Positions 1-13,000 of a stretch of DNA of 64,000 nt are shown one piece after another (positions within the stretch are counted from its first letter, which is position 1; each line of letters opens with the position of its first letter). The notes under the pieces are model-generated. The model saw only the letters and a list, made by a program, of their open reading frames with translations. It had not been told where the DNA came from and ran no database searches. Source of the stretch: Tetradesmus obliquus (Eukaryota; Chlorophyta; Chlorophyceae; Sphaeropleales; Scenedesmaceae); the NCBI GenBank assembly GCA_030272155.1, contig CP126201.1:4004501-4068500 (forward strand), written 5' to 3'. A program made the position numbers and the translations under genes.

Positions 1-974
1 AACTTAGAAAGCCGGAGATCCGGAAGCACAGATACACGTACATCAATACAAAGGACGTAATCAAAGTTGCGTGCATACTATGCATACTATGTGGTGTGAC
101 ACCACATGCACGCAGGTAGCCCTGTCCAGGTTCAAACCGCTGATATGGAAAACTGACAGGACACCATGCAATACTCTCCGCAACTTTCACACAACATGTG
201 GTACTTCTGGTACATCCGGCCTGGTCAAACATACAGCGTGGTCAAAACACCAAAGCCTGCAGTTGACCAGCAATCAAGTCACACACTATGGCTGCGGTGT
301 GCGCGCCAGCAACTCAGCCCATAAGCGCCTTCTTCCTCCAACTGAACACTGGACAAATGGCAAAACAACTTGGCAAGTTTAAACACGCAAAGAGAACCAT
401 TGCAGTCGCAACATTCACAGACACAGTCAAAACCGCAATCAAGCGCATCGTGGGAACAGCCGCTGGTCCTGGCCCTTCCTGCAACAGCAGCGACCTGCAC
501 AGTCATACCAGCAACCAGCGTCACAGCCTCACAGGGTGGAGCACTTGCGCCTGAACCCTGTCTCAAGCCATGTGAAAACAATGGACTTGGCGTGCTGCCT
601 CAACGAATTGACCGCCACACACCCGCTGCCCTGGCGTGCATCCAACTCCAAAAACTGTAGTAGCTGTTGCGGCACGCCAAGCAGCTGCGACTGCAGCAGC
701 TGTGATAGAGGCGCATACCTTTGACACCTGCCTGCGACCTAATACATGCTGCTGCTGCCACAGCAGCAGATGCAGCACAAAAAAACATCAGGCCCTAAGG
801 CTTCTGTAGATGCTGCTGCTGCTGCTGCTGCTGCAGCACAAAAAACGTGTGTCAGCAGCATTCAATCACAAGCGACTCCATTCCACAGGCCCTCTTGTGA
901 GGGCACGTCAAACCTCACCAGCTGCTGCTGCTGCTGCTCTTGGCCCGCCGCCTCCCTCTGTTTGCCTACCTGCG
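1..974. other. No recognisable gene
   Basis: I find no supported coding region here. The reading frames are short and unlike any family I know. Several short CTG/CAG runs (for example near 751-770, 809-833 and 920-940) produce low-complexity Leu/Ala/Cys translations. It lies downstream of the raffinose-synthase-like gene and is probably its 3' flank. Confidence 0.5.
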
Positions 975-1018
975 CTGAACATTGCAGACCCTCCAGCTGA
1001 GGCACCCCAGCGCACACC

Positions 1019-1053
<35 letters not shown>

Positions 1054-1278
1054 ACAGCCAGCCGCTGTACACTGTGCTGCTGGTACAGCACCTGCACCTC
1101 ACACGTCAGGCCTTGCAGCTGAGGCACCTATACACACCAGCTGCTGCTGCTACAGTCGCCTACTGGTACAGCACCTGCACCTCACACGTCAGGCCCTCCA
1201 GCTGAGGCACCTCAGCACATACCGCCTGCTGCTGCTGCTGCTACTACTAGCACCAGCTACTAGCTGTAGTACAGTCGC
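975..1278 (-). repeat. Tandem copies of the last raffinose-synthase exon end
   Basis: Three imperfect copies (about 975-1005, 1083-1130 and 1163-1215) of the final coding segment of the gene next door lie beyond its stop codon. The intact version is at about 1284-1330. Each shares the pattern GTACAGCACCTGCACCTC followed by an AGCTGAGGCACCT-like block. They sit in the probable 3' UTR or flank and should not be coding. Confidence 0.6.
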
Positions 1279-4200
1279 CTACTGGTACAGCACCTGCACC
1301 TCGCACTGCAGACCCTCCAGCTGGGGCACCTCAAACTCAAGCCGGTTCGTGAACTCATCCCACTGAAAGTTGTGCGAGTTGAGGTTCACCAGAACCCTAG
1401 CAGGCCGCACAGACGAGTATGCAAGGAAACGCCCACAGCCCTTGAGCTGCAATGCAGCAACAGCACTCGGCGAGCCGCCCACAGCCGCCGCTGCTGCCGC
1501 CGCAACCACCGGGCTGCTGCTGCTGCCCCTGCTGCCGCCGTTACCACCCGCCGCTGCTGCTGCTGCTGTTTGCGCGTGTGCATGCGCAGGTGCCAGCTGG
1601 CAGCTGCCCACTGCGCCGCCGCCATTGAACATATCGACTAGCCCCAGTGGAGCGAACCTGACTGAGCCGCAGACCTGCAGGGGGCTCACCCACACTAAGT
1701 CTGAGCCTGAGGGCCCCAATGCTACACTAATGCTGCCACTGCTGGGTACCACTGCCAACTCCTCCGTATCATACCGATACATCGCAAACAGCTGCTGCTG
1801 CTGCTGCTGCTGCTGCTGGGGTGGAGCTGCTGCTGCTGCGGCGCCGTCCACGCCGGCCGCTGCCGCTGCGTCCGCCCACCTGCTGCTGCCCCCATCACCA
1901 TCAGCATCAGCGTCAGCAGCCGCACTGCTGTGTGCAGGCTGCCGCAGGGTTTCAACGTCGCCTGGCGTCACAGCTGTGGTGAGGGTGCTGCCGCGCTTGT
2001 CGTGCACATGGAACTTGCGGCGCTGGCGGTCCCAGCTGGCTCCCTGCAGGTTGAACACGCCCACAATACCCACCACGGGGTTGGCGTTCCACACCTGCAG
2101 CAATTGGAAAAAGGAGGCAGCAGCAGCAGTACAGTGAGAGACTCAGAAGCATTAAAAAAAATGCAGGTTGAACACGCCCACGATGCCTACCACAGGGTTG
2201 GCATTCCACACCTGCAGCATGCAAAAGGCGGCAGTAGGAGCAGCACAGTGAGGGACGAAGAAGCAATAATAAAATGTTGAACACGCCCACGATGCCTACC
2301 ACAGGGTTGACGTTCCACACAGCAGCAGCAGCAGCAGCAGCAGCAGGGGCAGCAGCACGTCAGCAGAGCTGCACTCACTCACTGTCCCACATGCTTTTCA
2401 CGCACATATATGCACAGGTACGTCATCCACCAATCACTTTGCGCAAGCCCTTCCATGCAGGTGCAATCTCTCTGTCACCAACTGCACGCACCTTGAGCAG
2501 CGTCTGCCTGTCCCGCAGCACGTCAGCAAAGAGGCAGTCACGTGTGGGCCGCCCCGGCAGCGCAGCGCGCAGCACGCCGCCGTCAGGCAGCACCAGCCGC
2601 CGCAGCAGCGCAAAGTCGTGCTGGCCCGGCTTGTCACTGACGTACACGGCACCGCCCGACACGGCACGGGCCATGCCATGCAGCACACCTGCAGGCAATG
2701 AAGACAGCAGCAGCAGCAGCAAGCCAGTACGCTTTGCAAATTGAACCTGTGCAAGGAGGTGGTGCTGAGCAGGACGCCCGCGGCTGGCGCAAGCAAGCTT
2801 CATCACTGACTGCGACAAGCCTAGCAGGCATGCACAAAACCATTGACAACCCGACATGCTTCACATCAACGCTGCAAAGTTTCTCTGCCAGTCACACTGC
2901 AGCATCCCCAATACTTCCGACCACTGATATCCTCCAATGGAAGAATCATGTATTGCACCTGCTGGGTGTGCGGACTGGAACATGTCCCAATCTGGCTGCA
3001 CCAGGGCCCCCAGGTAGAGGCCGTTGAAGGCAAAGTCATGAACACAAGACAGCCACACCTGTACCACTGCAATCATGCTAAACAAGCACGTTGATGGTTT
3101 GATGGTTCGCCGCGAAACACCACACCCTCTCCACCTTCCATCCTGGTCCCACCGCAGCATCCCAATACCTCAAACCACGAATATCCTCCGCTAGAAGAAT
3201 CATGTACTGCACCTGCTGGGTGTGCGGACTGGAACATGTCCCAATCTGGCTGCACCAGTGCTCCCAGGAAGAGGCTGTTAAAGGCAAAGTCACGACCACC
3301 AGATTACCCCACTTGTACCACTGCAACAATGCTAAACAAGCACGTCGATAGTTTGATGGATCCACGCAAAACACCACACCCTCTCCACCTTCCATCCTGG
3401 TCCCACCGCAGCATCCCAATACCTCAAACCACTAATATCCTCCACTAGAAGAATCATGTATCGCACCTGCTGGGTGTGCGGACTGGAACATGTCCCAATC
3501 TGGCTGCACCAGTGCTCCCAGGTAGAGGCTGTTGAAGGCGCAGGCGCCGATGTGGGGCGTGGAGCTGGCGGGGTCGCGCGGGTAGTAGTCGTCACTCACA
3601 CGGGCCACAGCAGTGGCCACAAACCTGCGCAGATTGTTGAATTTGACAGCAGGGAAAGAGGGCAGGGCATTAAATGGCATGCAGTGCTGCAGCAGGAGGA
3701 GGCGGGGTCGCACGAGTAGTCGTCGTCGCTTACACGCGCCACAGCAGTGGCTGCAAACCTGCAGCGATGGCACATTACACAGAGAGCGTATACTGTGGTC
3801 AGCAGATGGCACAGTAACGTAGCGGGAATGGGAATGTGGAGTGCAGCACACACAGTGTCACTGCATGCACTACGTCTGCAGCAGACAGTATGTTCCATAA
3901 CGCGACCCCAACGCGCAACCACTCATCATATACACGGCTGCAGGCAGCCGTGCACACCTCTAGCAGTTCTCGCTGACGTGGCACATGCAGTTGATCGCGT
4001 GGTTGCCAGGGAAGTGCATGTGCTCCACACACAGGCATGCAGCACACCAAAGCAGCACAACACATGCATTCGTGCAATCACATACCATGCTAACCTGTAG
4101 AAACTTGCGCTGGAGTGGCAGACACAGTTTGATTGCGTGGTTGCCAGGGATGTGCATTTGCAGACAACCCCAAACACTGCGCATGCACATATGCACATAG

Positions 4201-4756
4201 GCACACCTGCACATCGGCATACACATGCTGCAGGTGTGCTCCTGCTGCATGTGACACACTCACCTGTAGAAGTTCTCGCTGGAGTGGCACATGCAGTTGA
4301 TCGCATGATTTGCCAGGGATCTGTCGCAATGCTCGCCTCCAGCGCCGCCTGGAACTCCCGTGCAGCAGCAGGCCCGCCCCCCAGGGCACTGCCCACCAGG
4401 CCCACCCCAGCCTGGCAGCGAAGTGCATGTGCAGCAAACACGGCATGCAGCATACCAAAGAAACACCCCACACACAACTGCATGCACACTACCACGCACC
4501 TGTAGAAGTTTTCGCTGGAGTGGCACATGCAATTGATCGCATGATTGCCAGGAAAGTGCGTCGCAATGCTGGCCTCTAGCGCAGCCTGGAACTCCCGTGC
4601 AGCAGCAGGCCCGCCCCCCAGGGCACTGCCCACCAGGCCCACTCCAGCCTGGCAGTCCACCTTGACACCATCTACTGCTGACGAGGCCAGGTAGGAGTGC
4701 ATGGCGCTGTACAGCGCCCCGGGGTCGGTTGCGATGCCCACGCCTGCATGAGAGGT

Positions 4757-4794
<38 letters not shown>

Positions 4795-7035
4795 GCAGTA
4801 GTGTGTGTGAGAGTGCATGGCGCTGTACAGTGCCCCGGGGTCATCTGCAATGCCAGCACCTGCATAAGAGAAGAGCATAAAGATTGCTTTGCAGTGTTGA
4901 TCAACACAGTAGTTCTCCACTGCTGATGAGGCCAGGTAGGAGTACATGGCGCTGTACAGCGCCCCGGGGTCGCTCGCAATGCCCACGCCTGCATGAGAGC
5001 AAAGAGCACGGATGTTGTGTTGCAGTGTTGATCAATGCGCTGGTGGTTCATGCTAGCTGGAGGGCACTGCATTGCGTTTATCATATCAACGCTGCCATGC
5101 TTGATGCACAACCGTTTTGAGCAACATATCACATTGCACAGGCCATCGGGCAGGCAGGCAAACAAATGCACAATGCTTGAAGGTGCGCAGCTTTGCATTT
5201 TCATGCTACACTGTCCATCTTTGAAGTCTACACACAAGCCAACAAAAGCCAGCCAGCCGCATCCCTACAGGCACGCCGCCAGCCGCGACCACATGCAATA
5301 GAAAAACCACGCACCTGCCAGCACCGTGGGGCTCCACATGAGGCTGGGCTCCACCTCTGCAATGCTGTTTGATTGTTGGCTTAGGGTACAGGCACGCCCC
5401 ACACCACATCCCATCGTGATCACACTTGGCCTCGCAGTATCTACACACACCGTTACACGCCCATCCAAGCACAAGCCAGCTGCCAGTGTCCACGACTGAT
5501 GTAGGTCCCCTCCCTTCCTGCAAACAAGCAGTCAATGCCCCAAAACCACGCACCTGCCAGCACCGCGGGGCTCCACATCAGGCTGGGCTCCACCTCTGAA
5601 TGCTGTTTGTTGGCTTGGGGTACACCAGGCTGCTGCCAGTGACGCCACACATCATACCCTACCGGTTTTTGAAACCCTCTGGCACACACCTAACGGAAAT
5701 AGCGTACACATCAAGCGCTGCTGCCAGTGACCCAAATCACACTTACTGCAACGTCAAAACCCTCCGGCACACAGTCCATGCAGACAGCTAACACCAGGCG
5801 AAGATAAGGCCAGCAGCATCTTGAAGTGGCTGCCTGAGTGAGTTGAACCTCAATTCTTTAAGCACACACAAAACCACGCACCTGCCAGCACTGCGGGGCT
5901 CCACATCAAGCTAGGCTCCACCTCCGCAATGCTGTTGGTGGGCTTGGGGTACACCAGGCTGCTGCCAGTGACGCCACACATCATAACCTACCGGTTTTTG
6001 AAACCCTCTGGCACACACCTAACGGAAATAGCGTACACATCAAGCGCAGATCAAGCCAACTACATCTTAAGGCAGCTGTCGCCATGAATTTACCTCCGCT
6101 ACTTCAGTGCACATGCCCACAATCACGCACCTGCCAGCACCGCGGGGCTCCACATCAGGCTGGGCTCCACCTCTGCAATGCTGTTGGTGGGCTTGGGGTA
6201 CACCAGGCTGCTGCCAGTGACGCCGCACAACATAACCTACTGCTTTTATAAACCCTCTGGCACACACTAACGGAGATGACGTACACACCAAGCGCAGGGC
6301 AGGCCAACTGCATTTTGGAGCAGCTGATTCAGCAAATGAACTTGACCTCCGCTACTTCAGTGCACATGTCAAGCATCACGCACCTGCCAGCACCGCGGGG
6401 CTCCACATGAGGCTGGGCTCCACCTCTGCGATGCTATTTGTTGGCTTGGGGTACACCAGGCTGCTGCCAGTCACCCCAGCCAGGCTGGGCGTGCCTGGCA
6501 TCACCCCACCCCAATAGGCGGGCAGCCCGTGCCAGCAGTACACGTAGCGGATGCCAAACCTGCAGCAGATACATGCGTAGTTGGTGGCTAGATTGGCGCT
6601 GTGCAGGGGATTTGCATGTCGTGGGCACTAAGCGTTGCATTGCAATGACCTCTGTGAGGCAGCCCGTGCCAGCAGTACACGTAGCGGATGCCAAACCTGC
6701 GGCCAGCACACATGTAGCCATTGGCCGAGAGACATGCAGCATTGTGACGTTTGGCATAGCAAGGTGCATGTCAAGTGAGGTCAGTGATGCAACTGCCAGC
6801 TGTTTCGCAACATGCTGTAAGGAGCAGCAGCAGGACGACCATATCTGCTGCATGCCACATCTCATAGCAAGACCGGGGCCTGCTTGCGCACTGCACTGCG
6901 GCCACTCTACTCAAACACCGCCTTTTTTCACAGCGTCTGCTGGTGAAAGTGCATCCTGCTCACTTCTGTTTGATGTGCTGCACCACGCCCCTGAAGTCGG
7001 CAGGCGTGGCCTCCCAGTCCTCCTCAGGGCCTGAC

Positions 7036-7086
<51 letters not shown>

Positions 7087-10000
7087 CACCAGAACAGCAG
7101 CTGTGAGAGCACAATGCTTGTGCGTTGCAGGAACCCTACAGACGCGCATGGTACATAGGCTGCTGGCTGCTAGCAATGAGCAGGTATGCTGCCCACCCAC
7201 AGGTTACAAACATCACCACAATAAAAAATGGCACGTGGCATGCTGGTAGGCAGACACGCGCATATGCACATGGTGTTATGCAGCAGCAGCAGCCGGCACC
7301 AGCCAGCGCTCTTGCATGCTGCGCGGAAGCACACACACTTTGCACCCGCCAGCGCACCTGCGTCCAGGCGCGCAAACTTTGCGTTGGCCTCCACGCTGGT
7401 GAGGCGGCGCGTGAAGTCGGACGCGCTTGCAAAGAAGGTCAGCATGGCCCCCCGCAGCACACCCTGCGCAGCAGCATGATGACAGACCAAATTAACAACA
7501 AGCCGCAGGCTGCACATACACATCAATGTACAGCAAAAGAGCGCCAACACAGCAAACAGTTGATGGATCTTACATTACGCCATACCTGTGTGAGTGCCGC
7601 GAAGGCCTTCACCCGCAGGCTGTTGGGTGGTGCCGGCTCCACCACCCACTGGTAGAACAGCAGGAAGCCGGCAGTGGCCAGACCCACCAGCGCCCCGGCT
7701 GCTGTGACTCACTGACCAGCATAAAAAGTTAGAGCAAAGCCAACCTTTGACAGACCCCGCCAGACAGACAGCAAACCACAGACAGTGCGGCACGCACACT
7801 TCAACGCGCTGTCAGCAGTAATATGCTTAACATACCTGTGTGAGTGCTGCGAAGGCCTTCACCCGCAGGCTGTTTGGTGTGGCGGGCTCCACCACCCACT
7901 GGTAGAACAGCAGGAAGCCGGCAGTGGCCAGACCCACCAGCGCCCCGGCTGCTGAAACTCACTGATTGGCATCACAGAAAAGCAAAAAGCAAACCTGCAC
8001 AAATCCCCTCGTAAGGCTCATCACAGCACACCACGCGCAGCGCACAAACGCACGGCAGCGCCACTTTTTTGCAATGACACGCTGAACATACCTGTGTGAG
8101 TGCTGCGAAGGCCTTCACCCGCAGGCTGTTGGGCGGGGCCGGCTCCACCACCCACTGGTAGAACAGCAGGAAGCCGGCAGTGGCCAGACCCACCAGCGCC
8201 CCGGCTGCCTTCTGGGCCCAGCGGATGAGGATGAACTGCTGCCGGGGCGTGGGCGAGGCTTTTTGGATTGCGCGCTTCATGGCTTTCTTTGCCTCCGCCC
8301 TGCGGCACAGCACAGCACAACACACATGCGGCGTGTTCATTGAGGGAAGAATTCATTGGCTTGACCCGCGACCTGAAAGTTTGCAGGGCCCCCTGGGGCT
8401 TTTACCCAACTTTTAGCACTAGAGTACTAGATTGTAGGACCAACTCGATACACAAAGTCACATGCACATGCACGCGTGGGCGAGGCCTTCCGGATGGCGC
8501 GCTTCATGGCCGCGATGGCCTTCGCCCTGCAGGGTAAGCAGCGCCGCGTCAGCCTCAGCCTCAGCAGCAGCAGCAGCAGCAGCAGCAAACAGGCCCAACG
8601 CTGCACGTTCAAACCGCAAAGCCTGAAAACCCACCTTGCAGCCTCCAGCCGCAGCTCTGCCTCCACCTTGGCCTGCCCCAGCGCAGCCTCAGCCTCAGCA
8701 GCAGTAGCCTTCAGCTCAGCTCCCACCACCTCAGCAGCATGCTTGGGGTCACTGATCAGCTCCTCAAGGTGGGCTGTGGCCAGCACACCTCCACCCTTCT
8801 TCTTCTTCGGCTGCTGCTGCTGCTGCCCGTCGCTGCTACCTTCAACATCACCAGCAGCAGCAGCAGCAGTGGATGCGGAGGAGTCCTGCTGCTGCTGCCG
8901 GCGGCTGAGCAGCGGCCGCCGCTCCGAAGGCACGGTGCTCTTCGCTGCATTGCGCCGCGCCTCAGCCCAATCTGGCCGCATGCTGCCATCTGCTGCTGCT
9001 GGTGATGCTGCGCCGCCGTCCCTGCTATCCCGGCTGGCTGCAATCTCTTCCTCCTTGGCTGCTATGACGGCCTCTGCGGGGGCGTCCCATGTGGCGGCTG
9101 GTGGCGCGTGGTGGTGGCTGATGACACCTGCAGATGTGTGGGCGCGGCCCAGCAGGGTTGTGTGGTGAGTGGTGAGTGGGGGTGGGGGTGCATGGATTTG
9201 CAGCGCGGCCGTGAGCACAGTGCGACTGGCGGCACGTGGTGTTGGCTGATGACGCCTGCGGGACTGGGCTGGGAATGGGGCGGCACTGTGAGGAGAGGCC
9301 AAAGCTGCATCTGCGTGGCGTTGCAGACTTGAGCACACAAACACAACAGCGGCTTCCAGCCTGCCTCTTGCTGATGAATTTAAGGCCAGCATGCTGTAGT
9401 TTTTTGCACATCTGGCCGGCTCACCTGTGTTGGCCACTGTGGGGAAGAGGTTGCGCACCTCCTGCTGCATCTGGCCGGATGCCTCAGCCAGCAGCTTGGC
9501 ATTCTCCTGATAGAAGGTGTCCTGTTGGAGTGAACAAAAGAAATAAAGACGGGGCGGTTACATATGGTTGTGGTGGCCGGTTCTGCATGGAAGGCATAAG
9601 ACAGCATCTGGCCGGACGCCTCGGCCAGCAGCTTTGCATTCTCCTGGTAGAAGTTGTCCTGTAGTTTGCAAGAGGCAATAGCAGTGAGGCAGAGGCAGTG
9701 CATTGAGGCAATGGCAGTGGCAGTGAGGCAATGGCAGTGGCAGTGACGGGATTGAGGCGGCAGCGGGCACAACAAGCCAGAGCCGAGCAGCGCAAGTGAA
9801 TGCCAAGCATCAAGGCCGCAGCAAGCGGCCTGCGTGGCATTGGCAGCAGGCAGCAGGTCACAGACACCGCATGGAGCCACGACCATGACACAAGCATGCA
9901 CTGCCGCACATGTACTTCAACACGCCCTTCGTCGCAGCCAAAGCTGCTGCTTTGGACACAAGATGTGCTGCCTCACAACGCTTACGACTTCTGCATATGT

Positions 10001-13000
10001 TGTTTTGAGCACCTGTGTCTCCAGCACCATGTCACATGGGCCATGCTCTCAAGCACAAACCCAAATCAAAGTCAGATGAAAGCAGCAGCCAAACCTTGAA
10101 GCACATGCTCTGCGCCGCACCTGCGTCTCCAGCACCATCTCGCGAGGCCCGTCGAACAGCTGCGCAGCCGCGGTGCCCTCGCCAGCCAGCTTGTCGGCCA
10201 GCTGCGCAGTGGGCGCCTTGCCGTAGGGAGGGTCCACATCAGTCAGCTGCAGCAGCAGCAAGAGCAGCAGAAGCAAAAACGCAAGAAACAGCGCATTAGC
10301 CAAGTAGGACAAGCAGCTCGCAGGCACACATAGCACACATGATTGTCATACACAGGCACAACACAACGCACAAAAGAGCAGACGTATGAACTCAACAGGA
10401 AGAGTGCAGCAGGCGCACTCTCACCTGCCAGCTGTCGGTGATCAGCAGATGCGTCATATATGTGGAAAAAGGCTCGAATGAAGTGAACACACCTCCAGTC
10501 ATGCAGCAGGCGCCCTCTTACCTGCCAGCCGTCGTCGATGATGAGCAGCTGCGGCGACAGCCCGCCAGCTGCCAAGCTGCCCAGGCCCTCAACCAGGCCC
10601 CGCGCTGACACAGTCGAATAAAAGGCGTCCCAGGTGCACCTGCGGCAGCAGCACAATAGAAGTGACGTAATCTCAGAGCATGCACAGCAGAAGGCCTGCC
10701 AAGATGATGCCAGATACAAGTGCCAGCTGCAGCTGGTTGAAGCTGCAGGAGCACATCAGGATCCCATCACAATGCAAAGGTGCCGCGGCTGACCGTGTGT
10801 GAACACACAGTGCCGGGACACAGGCAAGCCATGCACAGCAAGCCACCCACCAGCCGAAGCCATCCAGGCTTGCAGGCAGATGCTTGGCAGCACGCGGCGC
10901 TGCGCCACCTGACAGTGCTGCTGCTGCTGCCACACCCGCGTCAACCAGGTGGAAGGGGTCCGTGCCGCAGGCCATCAGCAGCACGCCTGCAGGAAAGTGC
11001 AGAGCAGGTGTACCAACGAAGCAGTACGTTTGTCTGGATACAGAAGAAGTTGTTGTGCAGCAGGCGAACAACTAATATGAAAACCCAGCAACAAACATCC
11101 CATACACTTCTACGCAAGCCCCAGGATATGTAAGCTGTACATGACTGCACAGAATGCTGTTCCAGCTGGCACTCACTGTCGCAGGATTCGCCCAGCTTGC
11201 TGTCATCACCGCTCTCCACGCGCAGGCACAGGCTGCTCTCTTTGTCTGTCCAGTTCCTGCAGATCCACCATGAAATGACAATGCCAGCAGTGCTCAGCAT
11301 CTGCCGCATGAGGCATTGTGTTTGGGAAGATGCATGGGTTTGGCACAAGTTGTGCCAGCTGCAGGGAGTAGATGCGCCATGTTGAGAGAGGCCCTGAGAG
11401 CATGCGATACGGGTGCACTGGTGCACCAAAGGTCGTAAGTTGTTTTTCACTATTGCACATGCCAAAAAACAGCAGCGTGTTGGGCAAGGGGCTGTGAGAA
11501 CAGCAATGTTTTAGGGCTTGGCAACTGACAACTGACATGTCAGCTTGGTGCCGTGGCAGGGCAGCGCTCGTCAACACAACGATGCTGTGCACACGAATAC
11601 ATCACACGTTTACAACAAAGAAACAAGCTGCAGTGCACCAGAAGTGCAGCAACACATACGATCACGTTCTGCTCGCACAAATAAACCATATGAACAGGAT
11701 CAGCTTATGACAGGCTCTGTAGAATAACCGTGACAATACGTTTTGCGAACTGTCTGCAGCGACACAGACAGCAAGTTCAAATGCAGGACGGGTCCGCATC
11801 GAAACGGCAGCGCCTGAGCACTGCCTCGCCCGCTTTTGGACACAATACAACCATGACACAGCATACTGGGTGCGGTGCCGAGCAGCAATGGCGGTTGACA
11901 CCCCACACAGCACAGGAGCAGCAAGTGCTGAGAGCAGCATATGGCTATCCTGCATGCAGGGCTGATGGCACGGACGATATTGTCGCGTACATGGCTGCCA
12001 GGGGCGGAAGGGTAAGCGGCAACTGATTTCTCAGGCGTGCGCCAAGCCAGAGGATCGCAACTGCAGTACACTGCTGCTGCAGCACTGCTGTCCTGGCCAT
12101 GCTGTACACAACACTCTGAACATTGCACAGCTTGCTGCTACCACATGGCACAACTCCAGCATCAACAAAGCAAATACCATCACCCTCACAACATAATCTC
12201 AAATCAACAGCCACCTATCGAATGCGTGAAGCATCCGATAAGCAAGCAAGTAAGCAACCATATCTATGCTCTGTTGAACTGCTGCACTACTCAACTGCTG
12301 CGGGGCCACACAGATCCACGAGCTCGATGAGGAGCTGCAATCACTACGCAAGCAGCACCACGAGCAGGCGCAGCAGCTGGAGCTGCGGGAGGCAGAAGTG
12401 GCCTCCTTGAAAAACCAGCTCACTACGTGGCGTGCAGTCAAGGACGCAGAAGCAGCCAGCCTCAGCAGCAGCAACAAGCAGCTCGAGGAGCAACTTGCGC
12501 GGGAGATTGCACACAGCAAGACGCTTGACAAGCAGCTGGCCAAAACACAGGCAGAATGGGTGAGATGATAACCTTACATGTCTTTGAGCTCAGTCACAAG
12601 CAAGCAATATCCTGCAGCACCGCCATTGCTTGCAGGAAAGTAGCAGCTCCACCACAAGTGCCACTTATGTTGAGCAGGCATCCTGATGTGTGCACAGCCG
12701 TACCAACATGATGAGTTCATGCACATCTCAACATACACCTCTCCTGCCCCCAACATCTCAACATACACCTCTCCTGCCCCCAACATCTCAACATACACCT
12801 CTCCTGCCCGCAACATCTCAACATACACCTCTCCTGCCCCCAACATCTCAACATACACCTCTCCTGCCCCCAACATCTCAACATACACCTCTCCTGCCCC
12901 CAACATCTCAACATACACCTCTCCTGCCCGCAACTTCTGTTGCACTGCCTGCAGGCCAGCGGCAAGCAGCAAGCCGAGCAGCTGCAGCAGCAGCTGAGCG

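Noticed and set aside
4759..4795. Triplet and tandem repeats as a CRISPR array
   Set aside because: No unique spacers of uniform size occur between repeats, and the genome is eukaryotic.
7583..7955. Optional tandem exons adding more membrane spans to the GH36 protein
   Set aside because: The available acceptors before each copy shift the frame relative to exon 10, and no in-frame AG was found.
12686..12997. Open frame of Thr/Ser/Pro repeats on the plus strand, and the matching minus frames
   Set aside because: It is the 30-bp minisatellite in MAD1 intron 2; the unit length keeps frames open, and its frame differs from exon 3.
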